Origin: Rhynochetos jubatus
Taxonomy: Eukaryota; Chordata; Aves; Eurypygiformes; Rhynochetidae
Length of the DNA stretch: 64,000 bases
Direction of reading: 5' to 3'
Assembly (NCBI GenBank): GCA_027574665.1
Contig: CM050656.1
Coordinates: 15,265,501 to 15,329,500 of the forward strand
Below the pieces are notes generated by a model. The model had not been told where the DNA came from and searched no databases. It was given only the letters and a program-made list of their open reading frames with translations. Positions 12,759 to 24,312 of the stretch are shown here, in pieces (positions within the stretch are counted from its first letter, which is position 1; every line of letters starts with the position of its first letter). The position numbers and the translations under genes were made by a program.

Positions 12759-15204
12759 CTAATAATTTATATGGACCATACTTATTTGACTGTTAGATAT
12801 CTGCTGTCAGCTTCTTTCTCACATTCAGATAATAGAGATAAGAAAGCAGGGATCCAAAGATTTTATGATAAATATAAAAAAGCCAAAGTGTCAGCATAGG
12901 CACTGATAAGATGCATTTAGCTAAAATATCCAGAAAAAAAATCATCACTACATAGGTGTGATAAATGCTGGACTTCATTGTATTGAGTTTTGTATGTGAA
13001 TGCACATGTGTGTACTTACACCTGTGGATGTGCAAATGCACACATACATCCAGTGTTAATATAACTGGGGTTTGCCTTATCTCAGGTTCTTCTTTCATTG
13101 TTAGTTGCCGTCCTTCAGAAACTGACAGACCACTGATAAAAACACTTAGTGAAGTTCTATCTTGCTACTTGAGTTTAAATAATTTTCCTCAATTCTTTTG
13201 AATCATCAGCTTGTCTTTCTCTTCCATTGGAAATACTGGTCATCCGTGCTAACTTTAAACAGGAAGCATTGTATATATTTCGTGGCTCTCAAGGAAGCAT
13301 CTTCATTACCCCAAACATGAGTCACCACTCATTATCTCATAGGTTTATGTGAATTATTTCAGAGGCTCTGACATTGATTTTCTCAGCTGGACTAAGAATT
13401 GACACCAAAGCATAGAAGTAGGGCAAATGCATCCTGTGTGGACCTGAAAGTTTTCAAGATGAGGGTACAGGAAGTCCCAAGGAACTCCATCATGCTCTCT
13501 CCCTCCATCTCTTCTTTGCTTCCCACTCCCCTTTTGAGAGCTGTTGACTTGGATATGGGGGCAAGTTTGCAATCCCTTGGACATTTTTTTTTTTTTTTTT
13601 TGATAAATTGTGGTAGGAACAGCAAGGGGTGGGAGAACAACACAATGAATGGAGTGGCTTAAGGGGGACATACACAATGGGCCCACAGGCAACAAAATGC
13701 TCTTAGTAGCCTCCTTGCATGTGGTTGGACCCATGCTGACCTTGAGGAAGGCGTGGTGTGAGAGTGCAGAAGCACAAGAACCGTAGACACATCTGTGTTT
13801 TCACTTTTCAAGCAAGTCCAGGAAATACGAACATAAGACAACTCTAGAAAAGAAGGGTCAACAAACCTGTACACTTTGAATACAACTGACTTGATCCTAA
13901 ATTTTAGTAGAAATCCTAAAAACACAGAAAACTGAAAGCAAAGCAGCCTGTACAGACTGGGAGTAGATATTCCAATACTAATTTTAACTTTGTTACAGTA
14001 TCTGGCTTCAGTGAAGCAGGCATGGGGAGGGGGAAATCTCTTTTCAAGACTGTTTCATCTCAGCTCTCAGAAACCTAAAAGGAGAGAAACGCTACTGCAG
14101 GTTGCCTCTGGCTGAAGAAGAAAACTCAACCTAGCTCCCTTTTTTTCACATAAAAGAGGTCTTGAAAATCTGTATGAAAGCAAGGTCCTCTCTGAACAAA
14201 GAAAATATTTTTAAATCCATTTCTTGTTCAGGACGACTGGATTAATGAGAACAGGATACAGTCAAGACAGTTATGTTGTCATGACTTCGCAAGACTCTTC
14301 TGCTGTAGCAGCCATGGTAGAAATAGCAGGAACTGGCCTGTTCTAGACTTATTTTGTGGAACTGAAATGTTCTACTGTATTAGCAGGAATCTTTTCCAAC
14401 TTCCTTACAGAAAATGGGATCACCAACCTAACAATAGTTTTCTGTTAAACTCAGTTTTCCTAACCAGATTCAAGCAGCTTTAAAGAAAGCTTGGCCAAAC
14501 AGTGCATGCATGCATCTGCACCCCTGAAAAAATGCTTATATTTCAGCTGAGATTGTTTGGACCTATACATAAACAGAGTTAAAATTCTGCTTTCAAATAA
14601 TCATCAGACTAAGTTCTGCATAGATGCAACCTGATGGCTTTGTAAGCAGTCTGCAACATTCCTAACTTCACAGCAAGAGTTTCTTCCAGCCATGGTAATG
14701 GCAGAGTATTTGCCTTGCTGGCATTTGTTTGTTATTGTTAATTTAAAGGGACATTAATTTCCAGATTGGATCGCTTGGAAATTGTAGAGTAAAATAGCCA
14801 ACACACACAAATCAACAAATACACCCCAAAAACATTGTCCATTTCCTAAGAGCCAAACCCTTAACAAAAGCAAAGCTCCCTGCAGGCTGCTGAGCACTTG
14901 TCGGTAAGATTTCACTAAGAGTGTGAGAGATGCTGAAGACTGCACAGAAGCACAGCCCAGACCTGTACACAGTGGAGGTAAAATGATTAAATACTCTCCA
15001 GGTTTGTTTGTTTTTGTCAGGACAGAGCTGGCAATTATTGCCCAAAATGTAGAGATGTTTTAGAGACCAGAGTATAGTATTAGATAATCTTAATAACCTC
15101 TCTGCTCAAGGTCAGTGGTTCACTGAGTTTTGTCTAGCAAAAGACATCCATTTTTGCTTTATTACACCTTGGGATGCCTTCTTCCTTTAGCTGAGGTAAT
15201 TTCA
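12759..15204. other. Unique non-coding DNA
   Basis: No gene or named repeat was seen. There is a TG/CA-rich patch at 13001-13050 and an 18-nt poly(T) run at 13584-13601. Overlapping open frames on both strands at 13354-13734 are partly created by the low-complexity T tract and are not credible genes. Confidence 0.55.
13584..13601. repeat. Poly(T) run, 18 nt
   Basis: An uninterrupted T homopolymer. It produces lysine or phenylalanine runs in the overlapping open frames, which shows that those frames are artefacts. Confidence 0.8.
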
Positions 15205-15560
15205 TAGATGAAGTGCTGACTGCGGCTGGTGCACTGCAGTTTGTCTCCTGTTCGGGTCTGTGGTGTCTCCACTGCCTGTGGTGGACTTTTGCCTGCCTGT
15301 GTTCCCGTGAGTCTGCTGAGGAGCAGCTTCTGTCCCTCTGTGGCCATGGTGGGAGGCTTTGCGGCCTCGGTGCCCAGCTGCGAGCCTGAGTGGCTGCTGA
15401 GGCTCTCTTGTGCCCCGCAGAGTTTTGAAATTCCCGTTGGCGAGGGAGCGCGCCAAGCTGAATTATTCTGGCTGCTGCAGGAAACGAACGGTGGCTGGAG
15501 TCTTGCCACCCTTTTGGTTATGCAAATCGGAAATTATGCAGAAGAGCTATTTGAGGCTTG
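15205..15560. promoter_or_regulatory. CpG-enriched patch, candidate promoter or enhancer
   Basis: Within strongly AT-rich surroundings this block is GC-rich and contains at least a dozen CpG dinucleotides, including a GGCGAGGGAGCGCGCC cluster near 15438-15453. A perfect octamer motif ATGCAAAT (POU/Oct site) lies at 15530-15537, and TTATGCA occurs twice (15528-15534 and 15544-15550). A good splice-donor-like CCCGTGAGT has its GT at 15307. Open frames of 115 codons exist on both strands over the patch, but this is expected in GC-rich DNA and neither is recognised. It is small for a CpG-island promoter; a degraded GC-rich retrosequence is the main alternative. Confidence 0.35.
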
Positions 15561-16752
15561 TTTTATTTTTGCTTAATCAGTTGTCAACATGTTTATACAG
15601 TTCAGTCACTGTCACTTGCCATTGTTTTGCCTTGACTCCATGTTCGTGGAGCAGCTTATCACAGGGAAGGGCGGGTAAAGGGGCTGCTCCTCTGAGAAGC
15701 AGCCGCCGTGTGAGGTTTGCAGACGAGTAGCATTCCCCAGAGGGACAGGGAAACCACCTTCCTATCCAGGCACTGCAAACCCCACGGGGCAGAGAAGAAA
15801 ACAGAAATTGCCAACTTGTAGATCTGCCTATTAAGCCCGTGCCAAATCAGTCCCATTTCATGCTGGCTTGTTCTAAGAGAGATTCCTTTCTTAATGAAAG
15901 TTGGGCAGATCTAGAGTAACTTTATCATCTGTAATTGAGTTATTCTGAATTTGCTCCACCCTAAGGTTGGTATGTGGTGCAGGGCCCCTGGGGCAGAGCC
16001 TCCCTCGTGGTAGGAGGAGGGAAGGATGAGGACAGCAGCAAGAAAAGAGCTTTGACGTCTGCACTGCCACCTACCAGGGTGCTGTGGTCAGGAAAGACTG
16101 AAACAGGTGTAAGTGAGAGCTGCTGCCATTAGGCAGACACAGAGTATAAACCTATCATCCTTATTGGGAAATGACCGAATGAAGCTAGCAGTGTTGACCC
16201 ACTTGTCATTAGGACGGATCCCATTGGGGCTCCAGGCTTATACTGGCATAGGAAGCTATAATTCATATTTCACAATAACAGCTCTTGTAAATATGATGTA
16301 GAAATCAGTAAGTTGATTTTCTTTTTAAACTCATGTTCCAGTTTTCAGGTCATTAAGAAGTTCCTCAATTCCTACTTTCTACAGATCTTAGTGTGTGTTC
16401 TGTCATATCACCTCTAATTGCGTGTTGCATCTTAAAAAGACCCACTTTCTTTCTTGAATCACAGAAACTCTAAAGGAAAATAATATTTAATTCTTGATTT
16501 ATCATGAATCATAAGCTGTTGTAGCTCATGGAGGAAAATTTGATAATGTGTGTTTTTCTGGGGTTTTGATTTTTTTTCTTAGGTAACTACCATAATATGC
16601 AAGTACCCTCAAACAGTGTGTAAATGATGCATCCAGTGTCTACTAAACATTGGTCCCCAGCTAAAGGATAACTATGGAGTTATACCTACTAAAACTGGGG
16701 CTTGCACAGTGTACAGAACAATATTCCCATCCCTCACCTAAAAAGCAATGCA
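15561..16752. other. Non-coding DNA
   Basis: No gene or named repeat was recognised. GC content falls back towards the window average after about 15800. Confidence 0.5.
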
Positions 16753-16800
16753 CCTTTTCTTTATTTTTCTTTTTTCATTTTCTTTTTTCTTTCTTCACAG

Positions 16801-16818
16801 TCATAGAATTGGTGGCAG
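16801..16818 (+). other. Candidate 18-nt microexon
   Basis: A pyrimidine tract of about 45 nt (from 16753, interrupted only by a few A) ends in TTCTTCACAG at 16800, an excellent 3' splice site. Eighteen bases later comes CAG/GTAGGA, an acceptable 5' splice site. The length is a multiple of three. In the phase that starts with two bases it reads IELVA and leaves one base, which fits the incoming phase needed by the candidate exon at 43508. The first full codons in another frame include TAG, so only two phases are open. No transcript is known to me. Confidence 0.25.
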
Positions 16819-19698
16819 GTAGGAACAGCACTTTGTTCTCATAAATGAGAAGAGCTGTAAACATTGATTAATCTTCATGTAAATTCTTTTGCCACAGCCC
16901 TGCTGACAGATCATTATCCTCTTGAATGCCTGTCTCTTTAGCCATCCTGCCTTGCGACTTTGTCATACTCTATTAAGTAAACTGGTTTGTGCGTGGCTTG
17001 GAAAAGAGAACAATAGAGATTTGGGTGTTGCAGTTGGAGCTGTTGGCAAATTAATAGATGACACCTCTTGCCACTTACAGAAGCAAGAGGAGTACTAAAT
17101 CAGTTCATCAGCACAGGGCTCAGCAGCGGTGTTTTGGCTGGGTTTACAGTGGCTGATGAGACACGAAACTAAACTGTAACAGTTGCTCAGGTCCTTGCAT
17201 GATTGTTAAGTCTGGTATCTTGGCCAAGTTCCATTTTGGGTCATTATGTTGTCCTTTCTACTGTTCCCCTGTAGTTTCAGCTGGATTAATTCTTTTTTCC
17301 TTCTCCTTCTGAAACCTGCTATGTGGCGCTGCTGGCACTCTTCACTGGCATCCCAGAGGCTGACTGCGTGTCAGTGGTAGGTGTATGTGAGAGAGTCATC
17401 TTCATCTAAAGCCTATAAAGCACTTGATCTAAAAAGATGAAAGGACCCTAAATAAAGGAAGAGCTATCAGTGTTATTCGATCACAAATAGAAAGTAGTTC
17501 CTATTATCATCATATTGAGGTTGACACCTGATGTTCAAGGAAAGGAAAAAGTCTTTTGAGTTAGTTTTGGTTTCCCCGTTCTCCCATTCATATTACATCT
17601 GAAAGCCTGCCTGACAATATTGCTTTTATCCAGTCACTACTGACCGATAATGCAGTTATCACACTGCAGTATCTCCAGGGTAACACTTTGCCAGCTAAAG
17701 ATGAAAATTGTTGTATTCAATTTCCGCTGCACAAATGACATTCCTCAGTTAGAATACATATGGTAAGAAAGTTGTTGTGTGTCCAGCAGCAAGGGAGGAC
17801 ACCACCCTGAGTTCTTGGTAATGGGAATTTGTATATATGAAACAAAGGCAACTCAAATTTTCCCAAAGTACTATGGTCTTAAGTGTAGTGAAACAATACT
17901 AGTTATTATCTACTGTAGGTAGCATATGAGAAATGGCAGTTTAAATAGAAATTATTCCAAATACAACTACACCAAGTAATTTACATATATTTACAGAATA
18001 TTTCTTTCATGCAATCCAATACTTAACATTATCTAAAAACCTTTTAGCTTTCAACGTTGTCAAATGCTTTTGACTGTTGTATTATGTTGTTAAGCAACCT
18101 CTGTTCTGTATTTTCATAAGTTTCTTGCTAGTACTGTGCAATAATAGGCTTTGTCCTTTAGTTGAAGGTGTGGGACTAAGTATTACTTGGAGAAAAACAA
18201 ATGAAACGAACATGCTGACCTCATTACAAAACAAGTGGTTGCCAAACAATATTTCTAGCTTCTTCCTTAGAAACAATCTGATAAGAAACAGACAAGTATA
18301 ACTTCTGTTCAGCCTGTAAACACTTTGCATAAGTGTAATTAAGGACAAGCTTTTTTCTTTTCCCACAGTCAGTTTTAATGATGATAACCTTCTCTTCCAG
18401 TGTCTGTAGATTTCTTACTGAGTTCATGGGTTGATCCTAATATTCAGAGAGGTTAGCGACAGAACTGACATCTTCTATGGAAACTGAGAAGTCAGATAAT
18501 TTTTATCATAGGGCATATTTTAGAGTGAAGATCCAAATAGCCAATCTTAAGAAATGGCATTGCCAAACAAACAATACTGCTACTTCCTCTTTTTCTTCCA
18601 AAAACCTTGTCATAAAGTAATTTCTTCCTTAAGAGGTACCAGAAACCTACATTATTTGGTACTAGGAAGACTAAATTTATTGGGAGGGAGGAGGGTCCCC
18701 TCTCCCAGTAAATCACTCTTTGGACAGTGATTACCTGAAGAATTTGAGCTGACTCCTTTAGGATTCGTTTTTCTCCTAGAAAATCAAAATACATGCTACT
18801 TGTCAAGTAATTCTGGGAGTTATGACAACTTTCATTTAATATCTAATTGTAGAAAAACAAGGGAACAAGTAGTGAAGCATCAGACAAGACCATGACTGTA
18901 ATTAGAATGTGATTACAAGTTTAAGGAAAAAACCTTAACGTGACATAATTCTTTCATAAACCTATGCTATATTTATTTACTAATGTGCTTGCATTGGGGG
19001 GTGGGGAGGAGGGCAGCAGCAGTGGCGGCGAATTTTTTGAAGTTGTTTTACAAAAGTCAAAACGGTATCACTTAATAGTCTTACTAAATCACATACACAT
19101 TATTGAAAACTGATGTTTTTTGAAATCTGGCAGAAGGGTCAAGAGTTTTGCTAGGTTGGGGTAGTTTTTTCATTTTAATTCCTTCATGAAAGAATAATAG
19201 CATAGTCAATTTATTACTATGTATTTGGTAGTGAAATGTTGTGAATGTTGCTAAGGACAGAGGAATAGTTCTTAGGAATAAGACCAAAGAACTTCAAACA
19301 AACGCAGAAAAATTAGACTTGGACGATGTTAAAGCTGATACATGTCTGGTAAAAATATAATGCAGCACAAGGGTATTGAAAGGATCGAGAAATGCTCTGA
19401 TGTTACTGAAAAGTGAACTAGACTTGAGTATGCAGTAAGGAATGACTCATTTTTGCCTGCCCACACACGGGTGTCAGTGTAGCAGGGTTGTGAAGTGTGA
19501 CAGTGTCCCTGCTATAGCTACAAAACTATTTAATCAACACAGCAAATACATTAGGAAATGAGAAGGTTTCTGAAGAAGAATTTTAGCATGCTAAAAGGTA
19601 AGTTGCTTTGTCACAGATAGGTCAGGCCTATGCACTGTAGACTGCCTTGCCTGACAGATCATCCCGACATCCTACTTTGAAGTTTCACAGGAAAGAAA

Positions 19699-19717
19699 GG
19701 GGGGGGGGGGGGGGGGG
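19699..19717. repeat. Poly(G) run, 19 nt
   Basis: An uninterrupted G homopolymer on the + strand. Such a run can fold as a G-quadruplex and is a frequent site of polymerase slippage and assembly error, so its exact length is unreliable. Confidence 0.85.
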
Positions 19718-21002
19718 AAACTGTGGGCTGGATTAGTTGTTCTGCCAGGCTGATAGTCTACATGTATGTGATATGTTCTCTCTCCTTTCCTCCACCTTCT
19801 GTGGAATCTGATGCTATCACAAAAAACAAATGCACACTTCTGTGAATAAAATGTGCATAGGAGGAGATACTGATAAATGGCATTCGTAATTCTGGTCACA
19901 GAATAGCAGTTGGTATGTGTGTCAAATCATGTGACTTAGTGCTTAGATGCTCTTTCACAGCTGACACATACTCATCATATGACAGGGGCGTACTCGTGTC
20001 TCGGTTTGCAATAGGTAATCCAGGCCCTAAGTACTGTTTTCCAGATAGTATTTGCAACCTTGATTCATCTTCTGGAATGAAATGACTAGGTCCTTGGAAG
20101 AAAAACTGTTTCTACCCCTGGAGAATTTTTTGTTCCTGCTCTTATCCAATGGTCTCAGCTTTTTCACTCCCTATATATAAGATAACTTATTATCTCCTTT
20201 GAATTGCTGTCAGAGGTACAAGCTCTGGTCATACCTGGACCTCAGCCCTGACATGTTTTTGGTGACTGCTATAGTCAAGGCAAGTGTTGTTATTCCCCTT
20301 TCAACTAACTTCTTACTGAAGTCTACTAGGCCTGTCTTGTTATGAAGCTGAAAGCTACCTGCTTTGAGAATCCTCTGACAATACAATTTATATATACTTA
20401 ATCACAGCTAGCAAGACCTGGAAGACACAAAAATTCCTGTAAGCTAAGCAGCCGACACAGCAACCAAAGTTCACAGAAGTCTGGACAAGAGTGGTGGGTG
20501 CATACTGAGAAGGCATTTTGTTGCATCAGAAGGGTTTGGGGATTCAGAACTTTGAGTCCTTCTACATAAGGAAAATTTAGAAATCCTTAAAGTATCTGAG
20601 TGCTTCAATTCCTTTGGAAGGAACTTCATACATTGCCTAGAAACCTGAAAGATACCAGTTCCCTGTGTGGACTCTCAGTGCTGGCTGCCATGTGTAAGAA
20701 GGAAAGAAAACAACTGGTATCTGTAGACTTCTGCTGCCTGACCTGTAAATACCTCCAGACTTGAGGTGTTCCAAGAGCTGAGCAGGTTTTGAAAGATGTA
20801 GTTTTGGGCAAGGATAACTGAAAGAGAACTTAAACTGCTGTTTAGCCAATCTTGCATAGAAGAATTGGCTAAGACCCTTAGGATGCCAAGAAACAGCAGG
20901 AAGAAGAGGATCTGATTTGTTCTGCAGTCTTCATTTACAAACACTGGCAAGTATAAGTGCCTCTTGCACCACAGCTATCCAGTTGAAGCTGCTACTCACA
21001 TC

Positions 21003-21028
21003 AAAAAAAAAAAAAAAAAAAAAAAAAA
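21003..21028. repeat. Poly(A) run, 26 nt
   Basis: An uninterrupted A homopolymer. No AATAAA signal lies close upstream and no target-site duplication was found, so a retrogene tail is not supported. Confidence 0.85.
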
Positions 21029-22330
21029 GGCAAAAACAAAGCATTCAAAACAGCATAATTTCTTAATTAGAGTACTGAGTTTTGGAAGTTACCAGAGGAG
21101 AAACCATGGAGCATGCTGGATAGAACCTCTTTATAAACCTAGTTCCTGGCCTTCTCCTGCTTAATATCCCTTCCTAAGTGTAATTAAGTGGAATATTTAA
21201 TATTTATTTTTGAAAGAAAACAATCAGCTAAGCACTCCAGGGATTCTTACCAATCTAACATATACTTCTAGCCTCCTATTGTTTGTCTCTGTGTTTGAAG
21301 GATGATGTTTAAAGGAAAAATAGGATAGGGAAGGGCTTACAAAATATAAGAAAAGTGGCCAAGCTTAACATAACCTGATTCTGGAAATACAAAATTGGTA
21401 AAGCTTGGCCAGGAGTTGTACATAGTTATCCTGTTTAGCTTTTAAGGGAAGTCAACGCTTGGAAGTAAAGCAAAGCTTTGAAAATCTCTCTAGGCTACAA
21501 AAAGATAATCTGCTAATTCAGGATAAAATGTAGATATGGCCAAACTGATTCTAAATGTCTTATAAATGTTTGTATATTTTAGTCAACTGCTGCCATTTAG
21601 TTTTAGTATTACTGGGGAAAAAGAAAGGACAGAAAACTGACAAATAATGGAAAAAGTAAGGTGAACTGGCTCCGCTTCTCCCAGTGTGCTAGGACAATAA
21701 CAGGTAGAACAAGCAATGGAGAACACATCCAGGACTGATTTTGGCACCTAGACGTAAATTCTAGCAATTCTTGCTGTTGTATGCTCTGAAGAGCTTTCAA
21801 CAGTAAAAATAGCATCACTGAAATTATAGTCCATTTTGAGGCTGAATCCTGTAATATTTATAAAGTGAGTTCATATTCTTAGATATGGAGAGAAACCAAA
21901 AAGAAGTGAAGCTGCATGTAAGTCCTGACATAGATTCCTGTATTTTTAAATTTTATGGTGGTTGGATACCTTTGCTTTAAAACCTGCCAATAACATAATA
22001 AACCTACTTTTATAATTAAGGTACAAAAATTTCTTTGGTCCACTGTGGGCAACGAAAGGATTAGCTATAATCATAACTAAGCAACAGTAGTTGTTCTATA
22101 GCCCTGTAATTGTAATGAAAGTTCATAATCCACTTCTTTTCTTGCAAATCCCAATTTACAGATGTTTGTAGGAATTGGAAGTAAATGTAGTTCTTCCATA
22201 ATCTGTTTTCTGTCAGATCTCCACAACAGCAAAAATGAAAATAGAAGATTATTGTATTAGGAAAGGATTTTTTTTATATATATTTAAAAGGTCTTTTTCA
22301 CCTGTCTGATAACATTTTTAGCACTTGCAC

Positions 22331-22478
22331 GCCTTCTGCCTCAACATGAGGGAAAGAAAAATTGGAAGAAACTCTAAAGGTTTGCATTTTATTTAAGTTG
22401 CTGCAGGAGGGGAATCCTACTTTAGTTGAAGCACTTGGAGTTGGGCTATTGGGGAACAGCAAGCCTTCTGCCTCAACA
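22331..22478. repeat. 16-nt exact direct repeats flanking 116 bp
   Basis: GCCTTCTGCCTCAACA occurs at 22331-22346 and again at 22463-22478. The first copy is preceded directly by ACTTGCAC (22323-22330), and the second is followed directly by GTGCAAGT (22479-22486), its exact reverse complement. This is what a target-site duplication around a 116-bp insertion (22347-22462) would look like, with an original site that was a hairpin-like dyad. The inserted segment has no poly(A) tail and I do not recognise it. Confidence 0.6.
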
Positions 22479-22486
22479 GTGCAAGT

Positions 22487-23733
22487 TTCCTACTAGAAAG
22501 ATATATCAGCTTCTGCTGCATCCTACAAGCCTACAAACTCTTTCCTCTCTCCCCCTTGTTTCAACATGGAGGTAAATCCTAAAAATTCATCTTCCATTTC
22601 CAGAAGAAACTGTTTTAGAAATACTGATCCAGTTTCCTCATGATCAGACTTGGGGATGTTGGCATTAAAAATTATTTCAAATAAGTACAATTCCTCTTTT
22701 TATGTGCTTCTGATTTCATCAGAGTGTTCTTTAGATAATAAGATGAATTAAATTGTTTTCATCCACCAAAGTTTGGGAATGTGTTGTTAATGCAGCTAGT
22801 TTTCACTGGAAAGCCTTTATTCTGAATAATTATGTATTCTGTTCAGAACCTCACTGATGGGAAGTAAAGTGTTTCTCTCCTTCATTTGCAGTACTTAAGT
22901 GAAGAGCCAGATGGGTCCAGTAGCTAGCTATAAACGTAGCTCTCCTATGCCTTTGGTTGGAAGTTCAATACCATTGCATCCCTAATAGCAGCTGTTTCTG
23001 TTTGAACCCAGGGTTATGAAAGATGAACTGCACTAAATGGTAAATCATTAAATATCAGCTGAGTAAAAGTACTGTGGTGTATTGGCCTGACTAAACCGCC
23101 AGCATCTGTCTCCTTGCATGCAAAGAGATGCTCTTTAAAATAATACAGTGAAACACTGACAGAAGGGCCAATAGTCAAGTCACACAAAAAAACCCTCTAA
23201 TAACATTCTTTTAGGGTTTCAGCCAGTAACTGAAGATCAACATAGACCCAGCTGAAGAACAGATAAAACAAGGTTTAGTTAACATTCCCAATGTGTGTGC
23301 ATATGTGTGTACAGACATATACCTCAAAATCGGAATTAGTAATTCTGTTCTTGTTCAACTTTCTCTCTGCATGTGATTGTCATGACTTAAAATCTGTTTA
23401 AATTGTACCTGCTTGATATCTTAGCTTTCTTGTGAATGCTGCATTTGCTAGTTTTATCTTGTTTGTATGCAGTATGTGAAGACCACAAACAGTAAAACGT
23501 ACGCTATTTGAAAATCAGATCAAATCAGGAAGGATGCTGATGGCCTGAATAAAATTGTTCCAAACTAGACCTTTATTTGTCTGCAAGAATTAGTTTCTAT
23601 AAAATGTCAGAGCAGATTAGTACTAGAAAGCTCCCCATTGTGTGTACTCTCACAGTGCTCAAACAGATCAGCTGTGGCTTGTGAATCTTTGCAGCATGAA
23701 TTTTTTGCTCAGCTTTGCTGTTTTGTGCATTTG
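22487..23733. other. Unique non-coding DNA
   Basis: No gene, repeat or RNA was recognised. A TG-rich patch occurs near 23293-23310. Confidence 0.5.
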
Positions 23734-24312
23734 TGTCATTGTTTAACCCCAGCCGGCAACTAAGCACCACGCAGCCACGCACTTCCCCTATGACAGGACG
23801 GGCTGAGACTCGTGAGAGTAGAAGTGAGAAAACTCACGGATTGAGATAGAGACAGTGTAATAGGTAAAGCAAAAGCCACACATTCAAACAAGGAAAAACA
23901 AGGAATTCCTTCACCACTTTCCATTACCAGGCAGGTGTTCAGCCATCTCCAGGAAAGCAGGGCTCCATCAAGTGTAACAGTTACTTGGCGAGACAAACAC
24001 CATAACTCTGAACATCTCCCCCTTCCTCCTTCTTCCCCCTGCCTTCTGTGCTAGGCATGTTGTCATATGGTATGGAATATCCCTTTGGTCAGTTGGGGTC
24101 AGATGTCCCAGCTGTGTCCCCCCCCCAACTTCTTGTGCACCCCCAGCCTGCTCACTGGTGGGGAGCAGGAAAGGCAGTAAGTCTGTGCAAGTACTGCTCA
24201 GCAATAACGAATTCCTGAATTATCAATATTGTTTCCAGCACCAAACCCAAAACATAGCCCCATACTAGCTACTATGATGAAATTTAACTCTGTCCCAGCC
24301 CAAACCAGTGCT
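23734..24312. mobile_element. Solo LTR of an avian endogenous retrovirus
   Basis: The block begins TGTCATTGTTTAACCCCAGC and continues through CAACTAAGCACCACGCAGCC. In its middle it carries GGTATGGAATATCCCTTTGG and, further on, AACTTCTTGTGCACCCCCAG, and it ends after ACATAGCCCCATACTAGCTA and CCCAGCCCAAACCAGTGC. These blocks in this order are those of a widespread avian LTR that I know from modern-bird genomes, so the family type is recognised although I cannot give a library name. No gag, pol or env sequence and no second LTR lie on either side, so this is a solo LTR left by recombination. The flanks ATTTG (23729-23733) and GTTTG (24313-24317) agree at 4 of 5 bases and may be the decayed target-site duplication. 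Ends are uncertain by a few bases and the orientation was not settled. Confidence 0.88.

Larger units (their letters stand above)
16819..22322. other. Unique non-coding DNA
   Basis: Nothing coding was recognised. It includes a 19-nt poly(G) run and a 26-nt poly(A) run, listed separately. Open frames of 91-104 codons on the - strand at 18082-18806 and 20626-20950 are isolated and unrecognised. Confidence 0.55.

Noticed and set aside
13354-13734. Four overlapping open frames including a 126-codon one
   Set aside because: All run through the T18 homopolymer and occupy different frames of the same bases.
15162-15576. 115-codon open frames on both strands
   Set aside because: They overlie the GC-rich patch, where stop codons are rarer. 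Opposite strands are equally open and neither product is recognised.
21003-21028. Poly(A) tail of a processed pseudogene
   Set aside because: No poly(A) signal just upstream, no recognisable mRNA, no target-site duplication seen.
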